A stretch of DNA of 64,000 nt from Leifsonia sp. AG29 (GTDB taxonomy: Bacteria; Actinomycetota; Actinomycetes; Actinomycetales; Microbacteriaceae), in NCBI RefSeq assembly GCF_009765225.1, contig NZ_VMSF01000001.1, positions 62,001 through 126,000 on the forward strand. Reading direction: 5' to 3'. Below the pieces are notes generated by a model, which saw only the letters and a list, made by a program, of their open reading frames with translations, searched no databases and was not told the DNA's origin. The first letter of the stretch is position 1. Every line of letters begins with the position of its first letter. Below, piece by piece: positions 53,501-62,465 of this stretch. Position numbers and translations under genes: made by a program.

Positions 53501-53684
53501 TCCGGCCGTCCACGGAGGTCGCGTAGTCGCGCGGGGTGAAAGGAGGCGCGGCGGGCGCGAGCTCCGGAAGCTCGGCGTCGAACAGCATCGTCCACGCGCG
53601 GAGGTGCAGCACCCGCGTGTTCGTGACCACCCCGTCCATGTCGAGCACAGCGCCGGCGAGCGCGCGGGGCAGCAGCGGCGTCAT
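50598..53684 (-). CDS. HAD hydrolase - GH65 disaccharide phosphorylase fusion
   Basis: A 1028-residue fusion. Residues 1-~240 are a HAD-type beta-phosphoglucomutase-like domain with nucleophile motif LDMDGVVTNT, ATASKNANRVL, KPDPALFVEA and VEDSEAGVTAA. Residues ~260-1028 are glycoside hydrolase family 65, with a beta-sandwich, an (alpha/alpha)6 barrel (HGEAYGGHVFWDELFVYPVL) and the catalytic acid Glu725 in GVMGPDEFHD. GH65 phosphorolyses trehalose, kojibiose or maltose to beta-glucose-1-P, and the HAD half would convert it to glucose-6-P. This gives a one-protein route. Start ATG 53684 begins the HAD domain exactly. Confidence 0.92.
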   Translation of the reverse strand: MTPLLPRALAGAVLDMDGVVTNTRVLHLRAWTMLFDAELPELAPAAPPFTPRDYATSVDGRSRESGVRTLLAAKGVGADAITGRLVERLASRKQQLFENLVATQGVALEPGAARFIRSLRDAGVRVAIATASKNANRVLEPTGVLSLVDALVDGNDAEALGLPSKPDPALFVEACRRIGVAPEEALLVEDSEAGVTAAVAAGFAVVVGRAAEPAHAAGLRRREADLIVPDLTALGAEPPGLILARDGGDPWLLRFTGYDPAAERTRESLCTLANTYWATRGAAEEARRDSLHRPGTYLAGVYDSGEGGSHADEALVNAPNWLPLLFRPEGGDWLRAEDASPASFHQEFDLRQGLLTRSFTVRDERGRETSLRFRRIVSQADRRIGAVQAVITARNWSGRLAVRTGVDAGADRTHLTVRDLRAVAEDTLLCESETVASGVHIALVARTRAYRGSALLGVSPESVTDDSSIAQEFDIELEKGRPLTVEKVVAVSTSRDRAIRSPEAAARAAAGRAPRFAEILEEHARAWEELWSVFDVTTEPEGPLGVALALNTMHLLQTLAGADPDLDVGVPARGLHGEAYGGHVFWDELFVYPVLTLRRPGLTRELLRYRHRRLPQARLAAAAAGLAGALFPWQSATTGEDVTPDRLFNPLAGAWMPDHSHLQRHVGLGVAYSAWQFYQTTGDAEYLAEEGGELIVEIARCFASAAEWDEATGNYSIRGVMGPDEFHDGPPDAAGRGLTDNVYTNVMTAWVLLRAADTVRLLSARPDTGCYDALRISPGELDEWARIARRLRIVFNADGTLSQFDGYDRLEQLDLDAYRARYPNIQRMDLILDAEGDSTNRYQVSKQPDCLMLLYLFSAEELRELLAHLGHALDPDVIVRTVERYSRTSTYGSTLSNVVHSWLEARRDRERSWRFLERTLQSDLADIQGGTTRDGIHLAAMAGSVDLLTRCYAGLETRADMLWFHPLLPSELERLEFGVLYRSHRLRLVVTHSSLEIRSAPGYADPVRIMVEGQPALLHTGEARTFEL

Positions 53685-53715
53685 CCCGGCCCCGCTTCCC
53701 GGCGCGGCGTCCGCG

Positions 53716-53735
53716 GTCCCCGAACCGTCGGGGAC
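53716..53735 (-). terminator. Hairpin between the 80-residue gene and HAD-GH65
   Basis: GTCCCCGA-ACCG-TCGGGGAC is a perfect 8-bp stem two bases after the stop of the minus-strand small gene and 31 bp before the fusion gene start. It could end the small transcript or attenuate read-through into the phosphorylase. Confidence 0.5.
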
Positions 53736-53737
53736 GC

Positions 53738-53980
53738 TCAGGTGAAGATCGACCACTCGTCGCGCCGGAGCTGGGTGTGGGCGCCGCGGACGAGCAGGTA
53801 CCAGAACTGCTCGTCGCGCCGGAGGTACTGGGCGGCCAGCGTCGAGTAGCTCCACTCGCCCTCCCGCATCGACCACCGGATCAGCGAGATGTGCTGCAGG
53901 CGGCGCAGGTAGGGGACCGCCGCGTAGTCGTCGCCACGCGGCTGGGGCGGTGTCACGCGCTCGGCGTTCGAGCTGCTCAT
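53738..53980 (-). CDS. Small hypothetical protein
   Basis: An 80-residue protein, not recognised. It is rich in aromatic and Arg residues (YLRRLQHISLIRWSMREGEWSYSTLAAQYLRRDEQFWYLL), has no signal peptide or membrane segment and is probably a small soluble helical protein. It precedes the HAD-GH65 gene on the same strand, separated by a hairpin, and may be its operon partner. The start ATG 53980 lies head to head with the gene at 54120. Confidence 0.6.
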   Translation of the reverse strand: MSSSNAERVTPPQPRGDDYAAVPYLRRLQHISLIRWSMREGEWSYSTLAAQYLRRDEQFWYLLVRGAHTQLRRDEWSIFT

Positions 53981-54119
53981 GCTCTTACCGTGCGCATCCG
54001 CGGGCCGTCCGGCATAGGTCGAAGGTCACGCGGCTGCGTGTGCCCCGTCCGGGGGACCAACGACTCTTCACCCGGTTCGCCCCCTGCGACGACCATGGCC
54101 GCCAGGAGGTGGTCTCGCC

Positions 54120-54395
54120 TTGTACTCCACGGATACCCCGCGACAGGACCCCGTGACGGTGGTCCTGGAGGAGGCCGTCCCGGTGCGGATCGACTGGAAC
54201 GGCTCGCGGTTCTACGTCGACGAGCCCCCGGTGCCGCGCGGGCGCCTCAAGTACACCCCCGAGGGTGAGGAGGCCGACCCTCGTTTCGTCACCGGCTGGA
54301 GCGTCGCGGCCAGCGCACCCGGCGGCGAGCACCACGTCTTCGTCCTCACGAGCGGTGACGGCGCCCGGTGGTGGCTGACCACGCTGGACCCGTGA
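54120..54395 (+). CDS. Small hypothetical protein, TTG start
   Basis: A 91-residue protein. The central part ([26 protein letters not shown]) and end ([21 protein letters not shown]) suggest a small beta-barrel-like domain similar to DUF6504-type proteins, but no firm family match was made. The TTG start is supported by an AGGAGG box ten bases upstream. It overlaps the P-type ATPase start by GTGA, so the two are coupled. Confidence 0.65.
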   Translation: MYSTDTPRQDPVTVVLEEAVPVRIDWNGSRFYVDEPPVPRGRLKYTPEGEEADPRFVTGWSVAASAPGGEHHVFVLTSGDGARWWLTTLDP

Positions 54396-57043
54396 CCGCG
54401 CCGGTGCAGGAGCGCCCGACCCGCGAACCGATCGAGCTGCTGCTGCGCGATCTCAAGACGGGACGGGAGGGGCTCGGCAGCCGCGAGGCCGCTCACCGGC
54501 TCGAGGTCTCCGGGCCCAACGCCCTGCCGCGCGGCCGCCGCGCGAGCTGGGTCGCCGAGGTCCTCCGCCAGCTGACGCACCCCCTGGCCCTGCTGCTGTG
54601 GGCGGCCGCGGTGCTGGCCTGGATCGCCGGGACCCCGGTGCTGTCGTGGGCGATCCTCGGCGTCATCGCCATCAACGCCGCGGTCGCCTACCTGCAGGAG
54701 CGGCAGGCGCAGCGCGCCATCGAGGCCCTCGCCCGCTACCTGCCGCAGCAGGCGACGGTGCTGCGCGACGGCGCGGTCGCGACCGTCGCGGCCATCGAGC
54801 TCGTGCCCGGCGACGTTCTGCTCGTCGGCGAGGGCGACCGGGTGTCCGCGGACGCCCGGCTCATCGCGGGGAGCGTCGAGGTCGACCTGTCGGCGCTCAC
54901 CGGGGAATCGGTCCCCGTCAGCCGGTCGGCCGGCGCCGTCGACACGGCCGACCGGCTCGTCGACGCCCCCGACGCGCTCTTCTCCGGCTCCCAGTGCCTC
55001 TCGGGGGAGGGGCGGGCCGTCGTGTTCGCGACCGGCGCCTCCACCGAGCTCGGCCGCATCGCGACCCTGTCCCGCCAGGGCCGCCCGACCGCCAGCCCGC
55101 TCGAACGTCAGGTCCGGCGCTCCACCTGGCTCATCGCCGGGGTGGCCGTCGGCGTGGGCCTCCTCTTCCTGCCGCTCGGGCTGTGGGCGGGGCTCTCCTT
55201 CTCCGAGGCGGCGATCTTCGCCATCGGCCTGCTGGTCGCGAACGTCCCCGAAGGACTGCTGCCGACGATCACTCTCGCGCTCGCCGTGGGCGTGCGGGTG
55301 CTCGCGCGGCAGGGCGCGCTCGTGAAGCAGCTGTCGGCGGTGGAGACGCTGGGCTCGACCACGGTCATCTGCACCGACAAGACGGGCACCCTGACGCAGA
55401 ACGCCATGCGCGTGAATCAGTTGTGGTGCGGGGGCGCCGGCTACGACGCGGCCGCTCGCGACCCGGTGCTCCAGCCGCTCGCCGAGGTGATGGCGGACTG
55501 CAACCAGCTCGAGCGGACCTCCGACCCGATGGAGGTGGCGCTGCGCGACGGCGCCGCCGAGCTCGGCGTCGAGCCCGCTCCCCGCGTGGCGACGTTCGCC
55601 TTCGACCCGGAGCGGAAGCGCATGAGCGTCGTCAGCCGGCGCGGGGCGGCCCTCACCGTGCTCGTCAAGGGAGCGCCCGAGATGCTGCTCGGCCTGTGCG
55701 CGTCGACCTACGACGGGCGGGCGCGGCAGCCGATGTCCGGCGACGGTCGCAACGCGGTGCTGGAGGCGGTCGACGGCTTCGCCCGGCGCGGACTGCGGGT
55801 GCTGGCGCTGGCCGCGAAAGAGGTGGAGGTCGTGCCTCCCTCAGCCGAAGCCGCCGAGTCGGGCCTCTGCTTCCTCGGGCTCGTCGCGCTGCTCGATCCG
55901 CCGCGGCCCGAGGTCGCGGCGGCGGTGGCGGCCTGTCACAGCGCCGGGATCACCATCCACGTCGTGACGGGCGACAACGGCTCCACGGCCGCTGAGATCG
56001 CCCAGGAGGTCGGCATCGGCGCGGAGCGCGTCGTCAACGGGCCGGACGCCGACGCGATGTCGGAGCCGCAGCTAGACGAGCTGCTCGGGGCCCCGGGCGA
56101 GATCGTCTTCGCTCGGAGCTCGCCCGAGGGCAAGCTGCGCATCGCGGAGGCGCTTCAGGAGACCGGCCACACCGTGGCGATGACGGGCGACGGCGTCAAC
56201 GATGCGCCCGCCCTCCACCGGGCCGACATCGGCGTCGCCATGGGTCGCTCCGGGACGGATGTCGCCCGCGAGGCCGCCACGATGATCCTCACCGACGACA
56301 ACTTCGCCACGATCGTCACCGCCGTCCGGGAGGGGCGGCGCGCGTACGACAACCTCCGCAAGTTCGTGCTCTACATCTTCGTGCACGCGGTCCCCGAGGT
56401 CGCTCCGTTCCTCCTCTTCGCGCTGGCGGGCGGTCTCGTCCCGCTGCCGCTGACCGTGCTGCAGATCCTGGCGATCGACCTCGGGACAGAGATCCTCCCC
56501 GCGCTGGCGCTGGGCCGCGAGAAGGGCGAGCCCGACCTCATGTCGCGCCGGCCGCGGCCGCGTTCCGAGCCGCTCATCACGCGGCGCCTGCTCGTCCGCG
56601 CCTGGGCGCTGATGGGGACCATCTCGGCCGCGCTCGCCCTGGGCGTGTACTTCATCGTGCTCCGGTCCGGAGGCTGGTACCCCGGAGCCCCGGTCGACGC
56701 CGCGAGCCCGCTCCACGGCGTGTACCTCCAGGCGACGACGGCGACGTTCGCGACGATCGTCGCCTGCCAGGTGGGCACCGCGTTCGCGGCCCGGACCGAG
56801 CGCTCCTCGCTGCGCGCGCTGGGCGTCCTGAGCAACCGCCCGCTGCTCGGGGCGATCCTCGTGGAGCTCCTGTTCGTGGCGGCCTTCTGCTACCTGCCGC
56901 CGCTGCAGGCGATCTTCGGCACCGCCGCGCTCCCCGGCTGGGTGCTCCTCCTACTGATTCCGTGCCCCGTCATCGTCTGGTCCGCCGACGAGTTCGTGCG
57001 GTGGCTCGGGCGCCGCCGCGGCGCCCGGAGGAGCCGTCGCTGA
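54392..57043 (+). CDS. Cation-transporting P-type ATPase (type II, Na+/K+-ATPase-like)
   Basis: An 883-residue P-type ATPase. It has the actuator motif LTGESVPV (~residue 170), phosphorylation site [12 protein letters not shown] with Asp329, N-domain VKGAPEMLL and hinge [12 protein letters not shown]. Membrane segment M4 reads [15 protein letters not shown] and M5-M6 reads [13 protein letters not shown], then [26 protein letters not shown]. These are strikingly like the alpha subunit of Na+/K+- or H+/K+-ATPases rather than SERCA. The exported ion is unknown. The GTG start overlaps the small gene upstream. Its 3' end overlaps the convergent FtsH-like gene by 93 bp. Confidence 0.9.
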   Translation: MTAPVQERPTREPIELLLRDLKTGREGLGSREAAHRLEVSGPNALPRGRRASWVAEVLRQLTHPLALLLWAAAVLAWIAGTPVLSWAILGVIAINAAVAYLQERQAQRAIEALARYLPQQATVLRDGAVATVAAIELVPGDVLLVGEGDRVSADARLIAGSVEVDLSALTGESVPVSRSAGAVDTADRLVDAPDALFSGSQCLSGEGRAVVFATGASTELGRIATLSRQGRPTASPLERQVRRSTWLIAGVAVGVGLLFLPLGLWAGLSFSEAAIFAIGLLVANVPEGLLPTITLALAVGVRVLARQGALVKQLSAVETLGSTTVICTDKTGTLTQNAMRVNQLWCGGAGYDAAARDPVLQPLAEVMADCNQLERTSDPMEVALRDGAAELGVEPAPRVATFAFDPERKRMSVVSRRGAALTVLVKGAPEMLLGLCASTYDGRARQPMSGDGRNAVLEAVDGFARRGLRVLALAAKEVEVVPPSAEAAESGLCFLGLVALLDPPRPEVAAAVAACHSAGITIHVVTGDNGSTAAEIAQEVGIGAERVVNGPDADAMSEPQLDELLGAPGEIVFARSSPEGKLRIAEALQETGHTVAMTGDGVNDAPALHRADIGVAMGRSGTDVAREAATMILTDDNFATIVTAVREGRRAYDNLRKFVLYIFVHAVPEVAPFLLFALAGGLVPLPLTVLQILAIDLGTEILPALALGREKGEPDLMSRRPRPRSEPLITRRLLVRAWALMGTISAALALGVYFIVLRSGGWYPGAPVDAASPLHGVYLQATTATFATIVACQVGTAFAARTERSSLRALGVLSNRPLLGAILVELLFVAAFCYLPPLQAIFGTAALPGWVLLLLIPCPVIVWSADEFVRWLGRRRGARRSRR

Positions 57044-58909
57044 CGGCGGGGTCGCGGCGAGGTCGGGGACGCGCTCGGGCGCCGGCCGGCCGACGATGTC
57101 GTAGACGACCGCGCCATCCAGCGTCTCGGCCTCGATCAGCCGCGCCACCAGGGCGTCGAGAGCCCCGCGGTGGGTCGCGATGAGGTCGGCGGCGCGGCTC
57201 TCCGCCTCCCGGAGGAGACGCGACACCTCGGTGTCGACGGCGCGCTGGGTCTGCTCGGAGTAGGGGCGGTTGAGCGTCGCGCCGCTGGCGGTCGGGTCCT
57301 CGCCGGTCGGGTAGCCGACCGGGCCGAGCTCGTCCGACAGGCCGAAGTCGCGCACCATCCGCGTGGCGAGCGAGGTGGCCGCCGCGAGGTCGGCCGCGGC
57401 GCCTGTCGAGCCCTCCCCGTAGACGATCAGCTCGGCGGCGCGCCCTCCCAGCTCGGTCGTCAGGCGGTCGAGCAGCGCTCCCTCCTGCTGGATGCGGTGC
57501 TCGGCGACCGGGAGCTGCTCGGTCGCGCCGAGGGTCTCGCCGGCGGGGAGGATCGTGATGCGGTCGACGGGATCCGCCCGGTCGCACAGCGCCGCCACGA
57601 TCGCGTGGCCGCACTCGTGGACGGCGACCTGCTGCTTCTCCTCGGCGAGCAGCACGCTCGAGCTCTCGCGCCTCCCGAGGATCAGGCGATCGCGCGCGGC
57701 CCCGAAGTCACGGCGCGCGATGGAGGTGCGCCCCGCCCGGACCGCCTCGATGGCGGCCTCGTTGGCGAGGTTCGCGAGGTCGGCTCCTGAGAACCCCGGC
57801 GTCGCCCGGGCGATCTGCCCGAGGTCGACGTCGGAGTCGAGCGGTTTGCCCTGGCAGTGCACCGCGAGGATGGCGGCCCGCTCCGCCGCGTTCGGGAGCG
57901 GGACCGTGATGTGCCGGTCGAACCGGCCGGGACGGAGCAGAGCGGGGTCGAGGATATCGGGCCGGTTCGTCGCTGCGAGCACGACCACGCCGCTGGAGGT
58001 CTCGAAGCCGTCCATCTCGGCGAGCAGCTGGTTGAGCGTCTGCTCCCGCTCGTCGTTGGCGGCGAACGAGCTCGCGCTGGAGCGGCGCTGACCGATCGCG
58101 TCGATCTCGTCGATGAACAGGATCGCGGGTGCGCTCGACCGGACCTTCTCGAACAGGTCGCGCACCCGGGAGGCGCCGACACCGACGAACATCTCGACGA
58201 AGCTCGAGCCGTCGACCGAGAAGAACGCGACCTGCGCCTCCCCGGCGACGGCCCGCGCGAGCAGGGTCTTGCCGGTGCCCGGCGGCCCGACGAGCAGGAC
58301 GCCGCGGGGCGCCTTCGCGCCGAGCCTCCGGTACCGCTCCGGGTTCCGCAGGAAGTCGACGATCTCCGACACCTCGGCCTTCGCCCCCTCGTAGCCGGCG
58401 ACATCGGCGAAGGTCGTCTGGGCGGGCGACGGCGTGAACAGCTTGGCGGACGAGCGGCCGACCCCGAAGAGGCCGCCGCTGCGCGACGCGCTCTTCGAGA
58501 TGCGCGACCAGAACCAGATGATCAGCCCGATCGGCGCCAGGATGAGGAACCAGGTCAGCAGGGACGACCAGATCGATCCCTGGCTCGCCGGCTCGGCCGT
58601 CACGTCGACCTTGCCCGCGTGGAGGGTGCCGAGCAGCTGCTCCCCGGCGAGCGAGACCGGCACGACCGTCGTGTACGGCGCTCCGGACGAGAGGTCGCCG
58701 GTGACGGTCCCGTCGGTGCCGATCGTCGCGGTGGCGACCTTGTGCGCCTCCACATCGTTGAGGAAGGCGGAGTAGGTGAGCGTCTTCGTCTGCTGCCCCG
58801 CGGCGGCCGGGAGGAAGAGGGCTATTCCCGCGCCGATGAGGAGGAACGCGGTGAGCAGCCAGAGAATCCAGGATCGCCGTCGCGGAGGACCGGAGGAGGG
58901 GCTGCTCAT
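56951..58909 (-). CDS. FtsH-like ATP-dependent zinc metalloprotease
   Basis: A 652-residue membrane AAA protease. It has helices at ~13-34 and ~117-135 flanking an extracytoplasmic segment. The AAA domain has Walker A GPPGTGKT (208-215), the pore loop [17 protein letters not shown], Walker [12 protein letters not shown] and the [11 protein letters not shown]. The protease domain has HECGH at 431-435 (HEAGH is usual) and the third zinc ligand Asp in [17 protein letters not shown]. It is likely an accessory FtsH, since it sits in the 2-oxoacid dehydrogenase operon, overlapping the acyl-carrier gene by ATGA. Confidence 0.9.
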   Translation of the reverse strand: MSSPSSGPPRRRSWILWLLTAFLLIGAGIALFLPAAAGQQTKTLTYSAFLNDVEAHKVATATIGTDGTVTGDLSSGAPYTTVVPVSLAGEQLLGTLHAGKVDVTAEPASQGSIWSSLLTWFLILAPIGLIIWFWSRISKSASRSGGLFGVGRSSAKLFTPSPAQTTFADVAGYEGAKAEVSEIVDFLRNPERYRRLGAKAPRGVLLVGPPGTGKTLLARAVAGEAQVAFFSVDGSSFVEMFVGVGASRVRDLFEKVRSSAPAILFIDEIDAIGQRRSSASSFAANDEREQTLNQLLAEMDGFETSSGVVVLAATNRPDILDPALLRPGRFDRHITVPLPNAAERAAILAVHCQGKPLDSDVDLGQIARATPGFSGADLANLANEAAIEAVRAGRTSIARRDFGAARDRLILGRRESSSVLLAEEKQQVAVHECGHAIVAALCDRADPVDRITILPAGETLGATEQLPVAEHRIQQEGALLDRLTTELGGRAAELIVYGEGSTGAAADLAAATSLATRMVRDFGLSDELGPVGYPTGEDPTASGATLNRPYSEQTQRAVDTEVSRLLREAESRAADLIATHRGALDALVARLIEAETLDGAVVYDIVGRPAPERVPDLAATPPSATAPPGAAAAPEPPHELVGGPDDDGARNQ

Positions 58910-59151
58910 CGGGCGTGCGCCGCCACGTAGTCGACGAAGCCGCCCACCGTGTCGAGGCGGCGGTAGTCCTGCTCCGGCGTGTCCACCCCGGTCGTGTCGG
59001 CGATCAGCTGGACCAGGCGCAGGAAGTCGAACGAGTCGATCTCGAGATCCTGGCGCAGCCGGGCTCCGTCGGTGAGCTCGCCCGGGTCGACGTCGGGCGC
59101 CACCTCCGCGAACGCGGCCTGGACGGCGGCTCGGGCCTGTCCGGTGTCCAT
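58906..59151 (-). CDS. Acyl carrier protein
   Basis: An 81-residue acidic helical protein with LEIDSFDFLRLVQLI. The Ser of DSFD is the phosphopantetheine attachment site (DSL is usual). It lies between the E2 gene and the FtsH-like gene, coupled to the latter. It is unlikely to be the housekeeping fatty-acid ACP, given the operon. Together with the AMP-forming ligase upstream it may carry an acyl group between the enzymes here (inference). Confidence 0.85.
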   Translation of the reverse strand: MDTGQARAAVQAAFAEVAPDVDPGELTDGARLRQDLEIDSFDFLRLVQLIADTTGVDTPEQDYRRLDTVGGFVDYVAAHAR

Positions 59152-59165
59152 CGGTCCTCCTCTGT

Positions 59166-60527
59166 TCACAGGGCTTCGGGCTTCTGGAGAAGCTCGTCGA
59201 TCCGGCTGAGGAAGCGCGCCCCGCGCATCCCGTCGCTCACCCGGTGGTCGGCCGACAGCGTGGCCGTCACCGCGGGCCGGACCCCGACCATCCCGTCGTG
59301 CGCCCACGGCTGCTCGCTCACCCGGCCGAAGCCGACGAGCGCGACCTGGGGCGGGTAGATGACGCCGAGGACGCTGTCGACACCGAGCTCGCCGAGGTTC
59401 GTGACGGTGATCGTCGCCTCCGTCATCTCGGCGCGCTGCAGGCGCCCGGACCGGGCCCGGCCGACGACGTCGCGGAACCGCTCCATCAGCTCGTCGAGGG
59501 GGAGAGCATCCGCGTCGAGGATGGCCGGCGCGATGACGCCCCCGGTGCGCAGGGAGACGACCACGCCCAGGTGGACGCCCGCGCCGGCCACGAAGCGGCC
59601 GTCCGTGAAGAATCCGTTCATCTCCGGCATCTCCCGCGCGGCGAGGCTCGTGGCGCGGAGGAGCAGCACGGCGGGGACGAGTCTCGCGGCGACGGGCCGG
59701 GAGGCGTTCGCCTGCTCTAGCCAGGTCATCGCCGCGCGCAGGTCGATGGTGCAGGTGAGGTAGTAGTGCGGGATCGTCTTCTTCGACCGCGCCATGAGGG
59801 CGCCGATGGTGCGGCGGAGGCCCGCGGTGCGCTTGGCGGCCGCGCCCTCGGGCGGTCGATGCGCGGGCGCCGGCGCGCGCGTCGGCGCGGGGGGCGGCTC
59901 GGTCGTGCGGCGCTCCGCCGGCGCCTCGGGGCGTGCGAGGTCGGCCTCCGTGACGGCGCCGCCGGGCCCGGTTCCCGTTACGCCGGCCAGGTCGATTCCC
60001 GCCTCCGCCGCGAGCCGCCGCGCCCGCGGGGAGGAGCGGCGACGCCCGGCAGCCGAGGTGGCGGCCCGCGCGGGAGCGGCCTGGGCGGCCCGTTGGATGT
60101 CGGCACGCGTGACCGCCCCGGCCGTCCCGGTCCCGTGGACCGTCCGCAGGTCGACACCGGCCCGGTGAGCGAGTTCGCGCACCGGTGGCGTGGCCCGAGG
60201 AGGCGCGGCGTGGGGGGCGGCAGGGGGAGGCGCGGCGGGGGAAGGAGGCGCGGCGTGGGTCGGCGGCGCGGGGGTCGCGCCGGCGGACGCCGGGGTCGGC
60301 ACGATCCGCGCGAGCGGGGCGCCCACCGGCAGCCGGTCGCCCTCGTGGGCGAGCAGCTCGGCGACCACCCCCTCCTCGAAGGTCTCCACGTCGATGACCG
60401 ACTTGTCGGTGTCGACCGCCGCGACGAGCTGTCCCCGGTGCACCAGGTCGCCCGGCTTCACCATCCACTCGACGAGCGTGCCCTCCTCCATGTCTGCGCC
60501 GAGCGCCGGCATCGTGAACTCAGCCAC
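59166..60527 (-). CDS. 2-oxoacid dehydrogenase E2 (dihydrolipoamide acyltransferase)
   Basis: A 453-residue E2. The lipoyl domain (~1-76) has the lipoylated Lys42 in DTDKSVID. Two E3-binding domains follow in tandem, at ~113-147 ([21 protein letters not shown]) and ~166-199 ([22 protein letters not shown]), joined by Ala/Pro linkers. The C-terminal catalytic domain ends with the His-x3-Asp-Gly motif in [10 protein letters not shown]. One binding domain is normal, two is odd. It transfers the acyl group from E1 to CoA. An E3 gene is not in the window. It overlaps the E1 beta stop by 8 bp. Confidence 0.9.
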   Translation of the reverse strand: MAEFTMPALGADMEEGTLVEWMVKPGDLVHRGQLVAAVDTDKSVIDVETFEEGVVAELLAHEGDRLPVGAPLARIVPTPASAGATPAPPTHAAPPSPAAPPPAAPHAAPPRATPPVRELAHRAGVDLRTVHGTGTAGAVTRADIQRAAQAAPARAATSAAGRRRSSPRARRLAAEAGIDLAGVTGTGPGGAVTEADLARPEAPAERRTTEPPPAPTRAPAPAHRPPEGAAAKRTAGLRRTIGALMARSKKTIPHYYLTCTIDLRAAMTWLEQANASRPVAARLVPAVLLLRATSLAAREMPEMNGFFTDGRFVAGAGVHLGVVVSLRTGGVIAPAILDADALPLDELMERFRDVVGRARSGRLQRAEMTEATITVTNLGELGVDSVLGVIYPPQVALVGFGRVSEQPWAHDGMVGVRPAVTATLSADHRVSDGMRGARFLSRIDELLQKPEAL

Positions 60528-61497
60528 GACCCACCGCCTGACGGGCCGCCGCGACGACGCGCTCGGCCGACGGGAACGCGGCGGCCTCGAGGTCCTTGGC
60601 GTACGGGATGGGGACCTCGGCGCTGCAGACGCGCCCCACCGGGGCGTCCAGGTCGTAGAACGCCTCCTCCGCGATACGCGCGGCGATCTCGGCCGAGAGG
60701 CTGCCGCTGCGCCACCCCTCGTCGACGACCACGGCGCGGTGCGTCTTCGCGACGCTGCCGAGGATCGTCGCGTCGTCGAGTGGGCGCAGCACGCGCAGGT
60801 CGATCACCTCGGCCTCGATCCCGTCGGTCGCGAGCGTCTCCGCCGCGTCGAGTGTCAAGGGGAGGGTGCCGCCGTAGGTGATGAGGGTCACGTCCGTGCC
60901 GGGCCGGCGAACGGCGGCGCGCTCGATGTCGACCGCGCCCGCGTCCTCGGGCAGCTCTCCGCTCACGGGGTAGAGCGACCCGTGCTCGAAGATCAGGACC
61001 GGGTCCGGGTCCTGGAGGGACGTCCAGAGCATTCCGCGGGCGTCCGCGAGCACCGCCGGCGCCAGGATCCGCAGCCCGGGGATGTGCGCGTACCAGCCCT
61101 CGAGGCTGTGCGAGTGCTGGGCGGCGAGCTGCCGCCCGGCACCGGTCGTCATCCGGATGACGAGGGGCACGCTGAACTGGCCGCCCGACATGTGCTGCAG
61201 GGTCGCGGCGTTGTTCATGATCTGATCCAGCGCGAGCAGGCTGAAGTTGACCGTCATGATCTCGACGATGGGGCGCATCCCGCCCAGGGCGGCTCCGATG
61301 CCGGCGCCGACGAATCCCGACTCCGACAGCGGGGTGTCCCGGATCCGCTCGGGACCGAACTCCTCGAGCAGCCCGAGACTCACGGCGAAGCAGCCCCCGT
61401 AGCGGCCCACGTCCTCGCCCATCAGGAAGACCCTCTCGTCGCGCTGGAGGGCGTCGCGCATCGCGGCGCGCATGGCCTCCCGGTACGTCGTCTTCAT
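60520..61497 (-). CDS. 2-oxoacid dehydrogenase E1 component, beta subunit
   Basis: A 325-residue transketolase-like E1 beta. It begins [35 protein letters not shown], has [31 protein letters not shown] and [23 protein letters not shown], and a C-terminal domain with [14 protein letters not shown]. These are the pyruvate/acetoin dehydrogenase PdhB/AcoB landmarks. ATG 61497 overlaps the E1 alpha stop by four bases, which favours a 1:1 heterotetramer. Confidence 0.92.
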   Translation of the reverse strand: MKTTYREAMRAAMRDALQRDERVFLMGEDVGRYGGCFAVSLGLLEEFGPERIRDTPLSESGFVGAGIGAALGGMRPIVEIMTVNFSLLALDQIMNNAATLQHMSGGQFSVPLVIRMTTGAGRQLAAQHSHSLEGWYAHIPGLRILAPAVLADARGMLWTSLQDPDPVLIFEHGSLYPVSGELPEDAGAVDIERAAVRRPGTDVTLITYGGTLPLTLDAAETLATDGIEAEVIDLRVLRPLDDATILGSVAKTHRAVVVDEGWRSGSLSAEIAARIAEEAFYDLDAPVGRVCSAEVPIPYAKDLEAAAFPSAERVVAAARQAVGRG

Positions 61498-62465
61498 GAC
61501 CGCGCCTCGCTGTACACGTAGCGCTCGAGGTCGGTCACCGGTTCCGGCGTGCCCGCCTCGGCGAAGGCGACGGCGTCGTCGATCTCCCGGGCGACCGCCT
61601 CCTCCAGGGTCTTCCGGTCGGCGTCCGAGAATGTCCCGCGCGCGACGAGCCGCGCGTGGAGCGCGTCGATCGGGTCGCGCTCCTTCCACACCTCCACCTC
61701 GGCCTTGTCGCGATACCGTTCCGGGTCGTACATGGAGTGGGCGCGGAACCGGTAGGTGCGGAGCTCGAGGAAGTGGGGGCCGCCGCCGGAGCGCACCGCG
61801 TCGATGGCCCGCGCGGCGGTCGCGGCGACCGCCTCCGCGTCCATCCCGTCCGCCGCCCACGCGGGGATCTCGTACGCCGACGCCTTCAGGGCGATGTCGG
61901 TCTCCGACTCGGAGCGGTCGAGCGCCGTGCCCATCGCGTAGAGGTTGTTCTCGCAGCAGAAGAGGACGGGCAGCTGCCACAGGGCCGCCAGGTTGAGGGC
62001 CTCGTGGAACTCGCCCTCCGCCACGGCGCCCTCGCCGAAGAAGCACACGGTGACCCGGTCGCGCCCCGACAGGTGCTCGGCGAGGGCGAGCCCGACCGCG
62101 AGCGGAAGGCCGCCCGCCACGATGGCGTTGCCGCCGTAGAAGCGGGTGTCGCGGTCGAACAGGTGCATCGAGCCTCCCCGGCCGAGGCAGCACCCCTCGG
62201 AGTTGCCGTACATCTCGGCGAGGATCGCCCGGGCGGAGACGCCTTTGAGCAGGGCGTGCCCGTGCTCGCGATAGGTGGCCACGACCGCGTCGTCCGGCCG
62301 CACCGCCGCCATGACGCCGGCCGCGACGGCCTCCTCGCCGATGTAGACGTGCATGAAGCCCCGGATCTTGGCCGCGCTGTACAGCTCGACGCACTTCTCC
62401 TCGAGTCGCCGGATGCGCACCATCTGGGTGAGGAGCTCGACCGGCTCGGCCGCGTCGGCGCTCAT
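61494..62465 (-). CDS. 2-oxoacid dehydrogenase E1 component, alpha subunit
   Basis: A 323-residue thiamine-diphosphate-binding E1 alpha. It has [63 protein letters not shown] and the ThDP motif [31 protein letters not shown]. It is closest in type to PdhA/AcoA, so pyruvate or acetoin is the probable substrate. It is coupled to the acyl-CoA synthetase gene upstream by a 4-bp overlap. Confidence 0.92.
   Translation of the reverse strand: MSADAAEPVELLTQMVRIRRLEEKCVELYSAAKIRGFMHVYIGEEAVAAGVMAAVRPDDAVVATYREHGHALLKGVSARAILAEMYGNSEGCCLGRGGSMHLFDRDTRFYGGNAIVAGGLPLAVGLALAEHLSGRDRVTVCFFGEGAVAEGEFHEALNLAALWQLPVLFCCENNLYAMGTALDRSESETDIALKASAYEIPAWAADGMDAEAVAATAARAIDAVRSGGGPHFLELRTYRFRAHSMYDPERYRDKAEVEVWKERDPIDALHARLVARGTFSDADRKTLEEAVAREIDDAVAFAEAGTPEPVTDLERYVYSEARS

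Noticed and set aside
50628-53849. A plus-strand open frame over 1000 codons long
   Set aside because: It is antisense to the HAD-GH65 gene, has no recognisable domain and the Arg/Glu/Val-rich composition typical of high-GC antisense frames.
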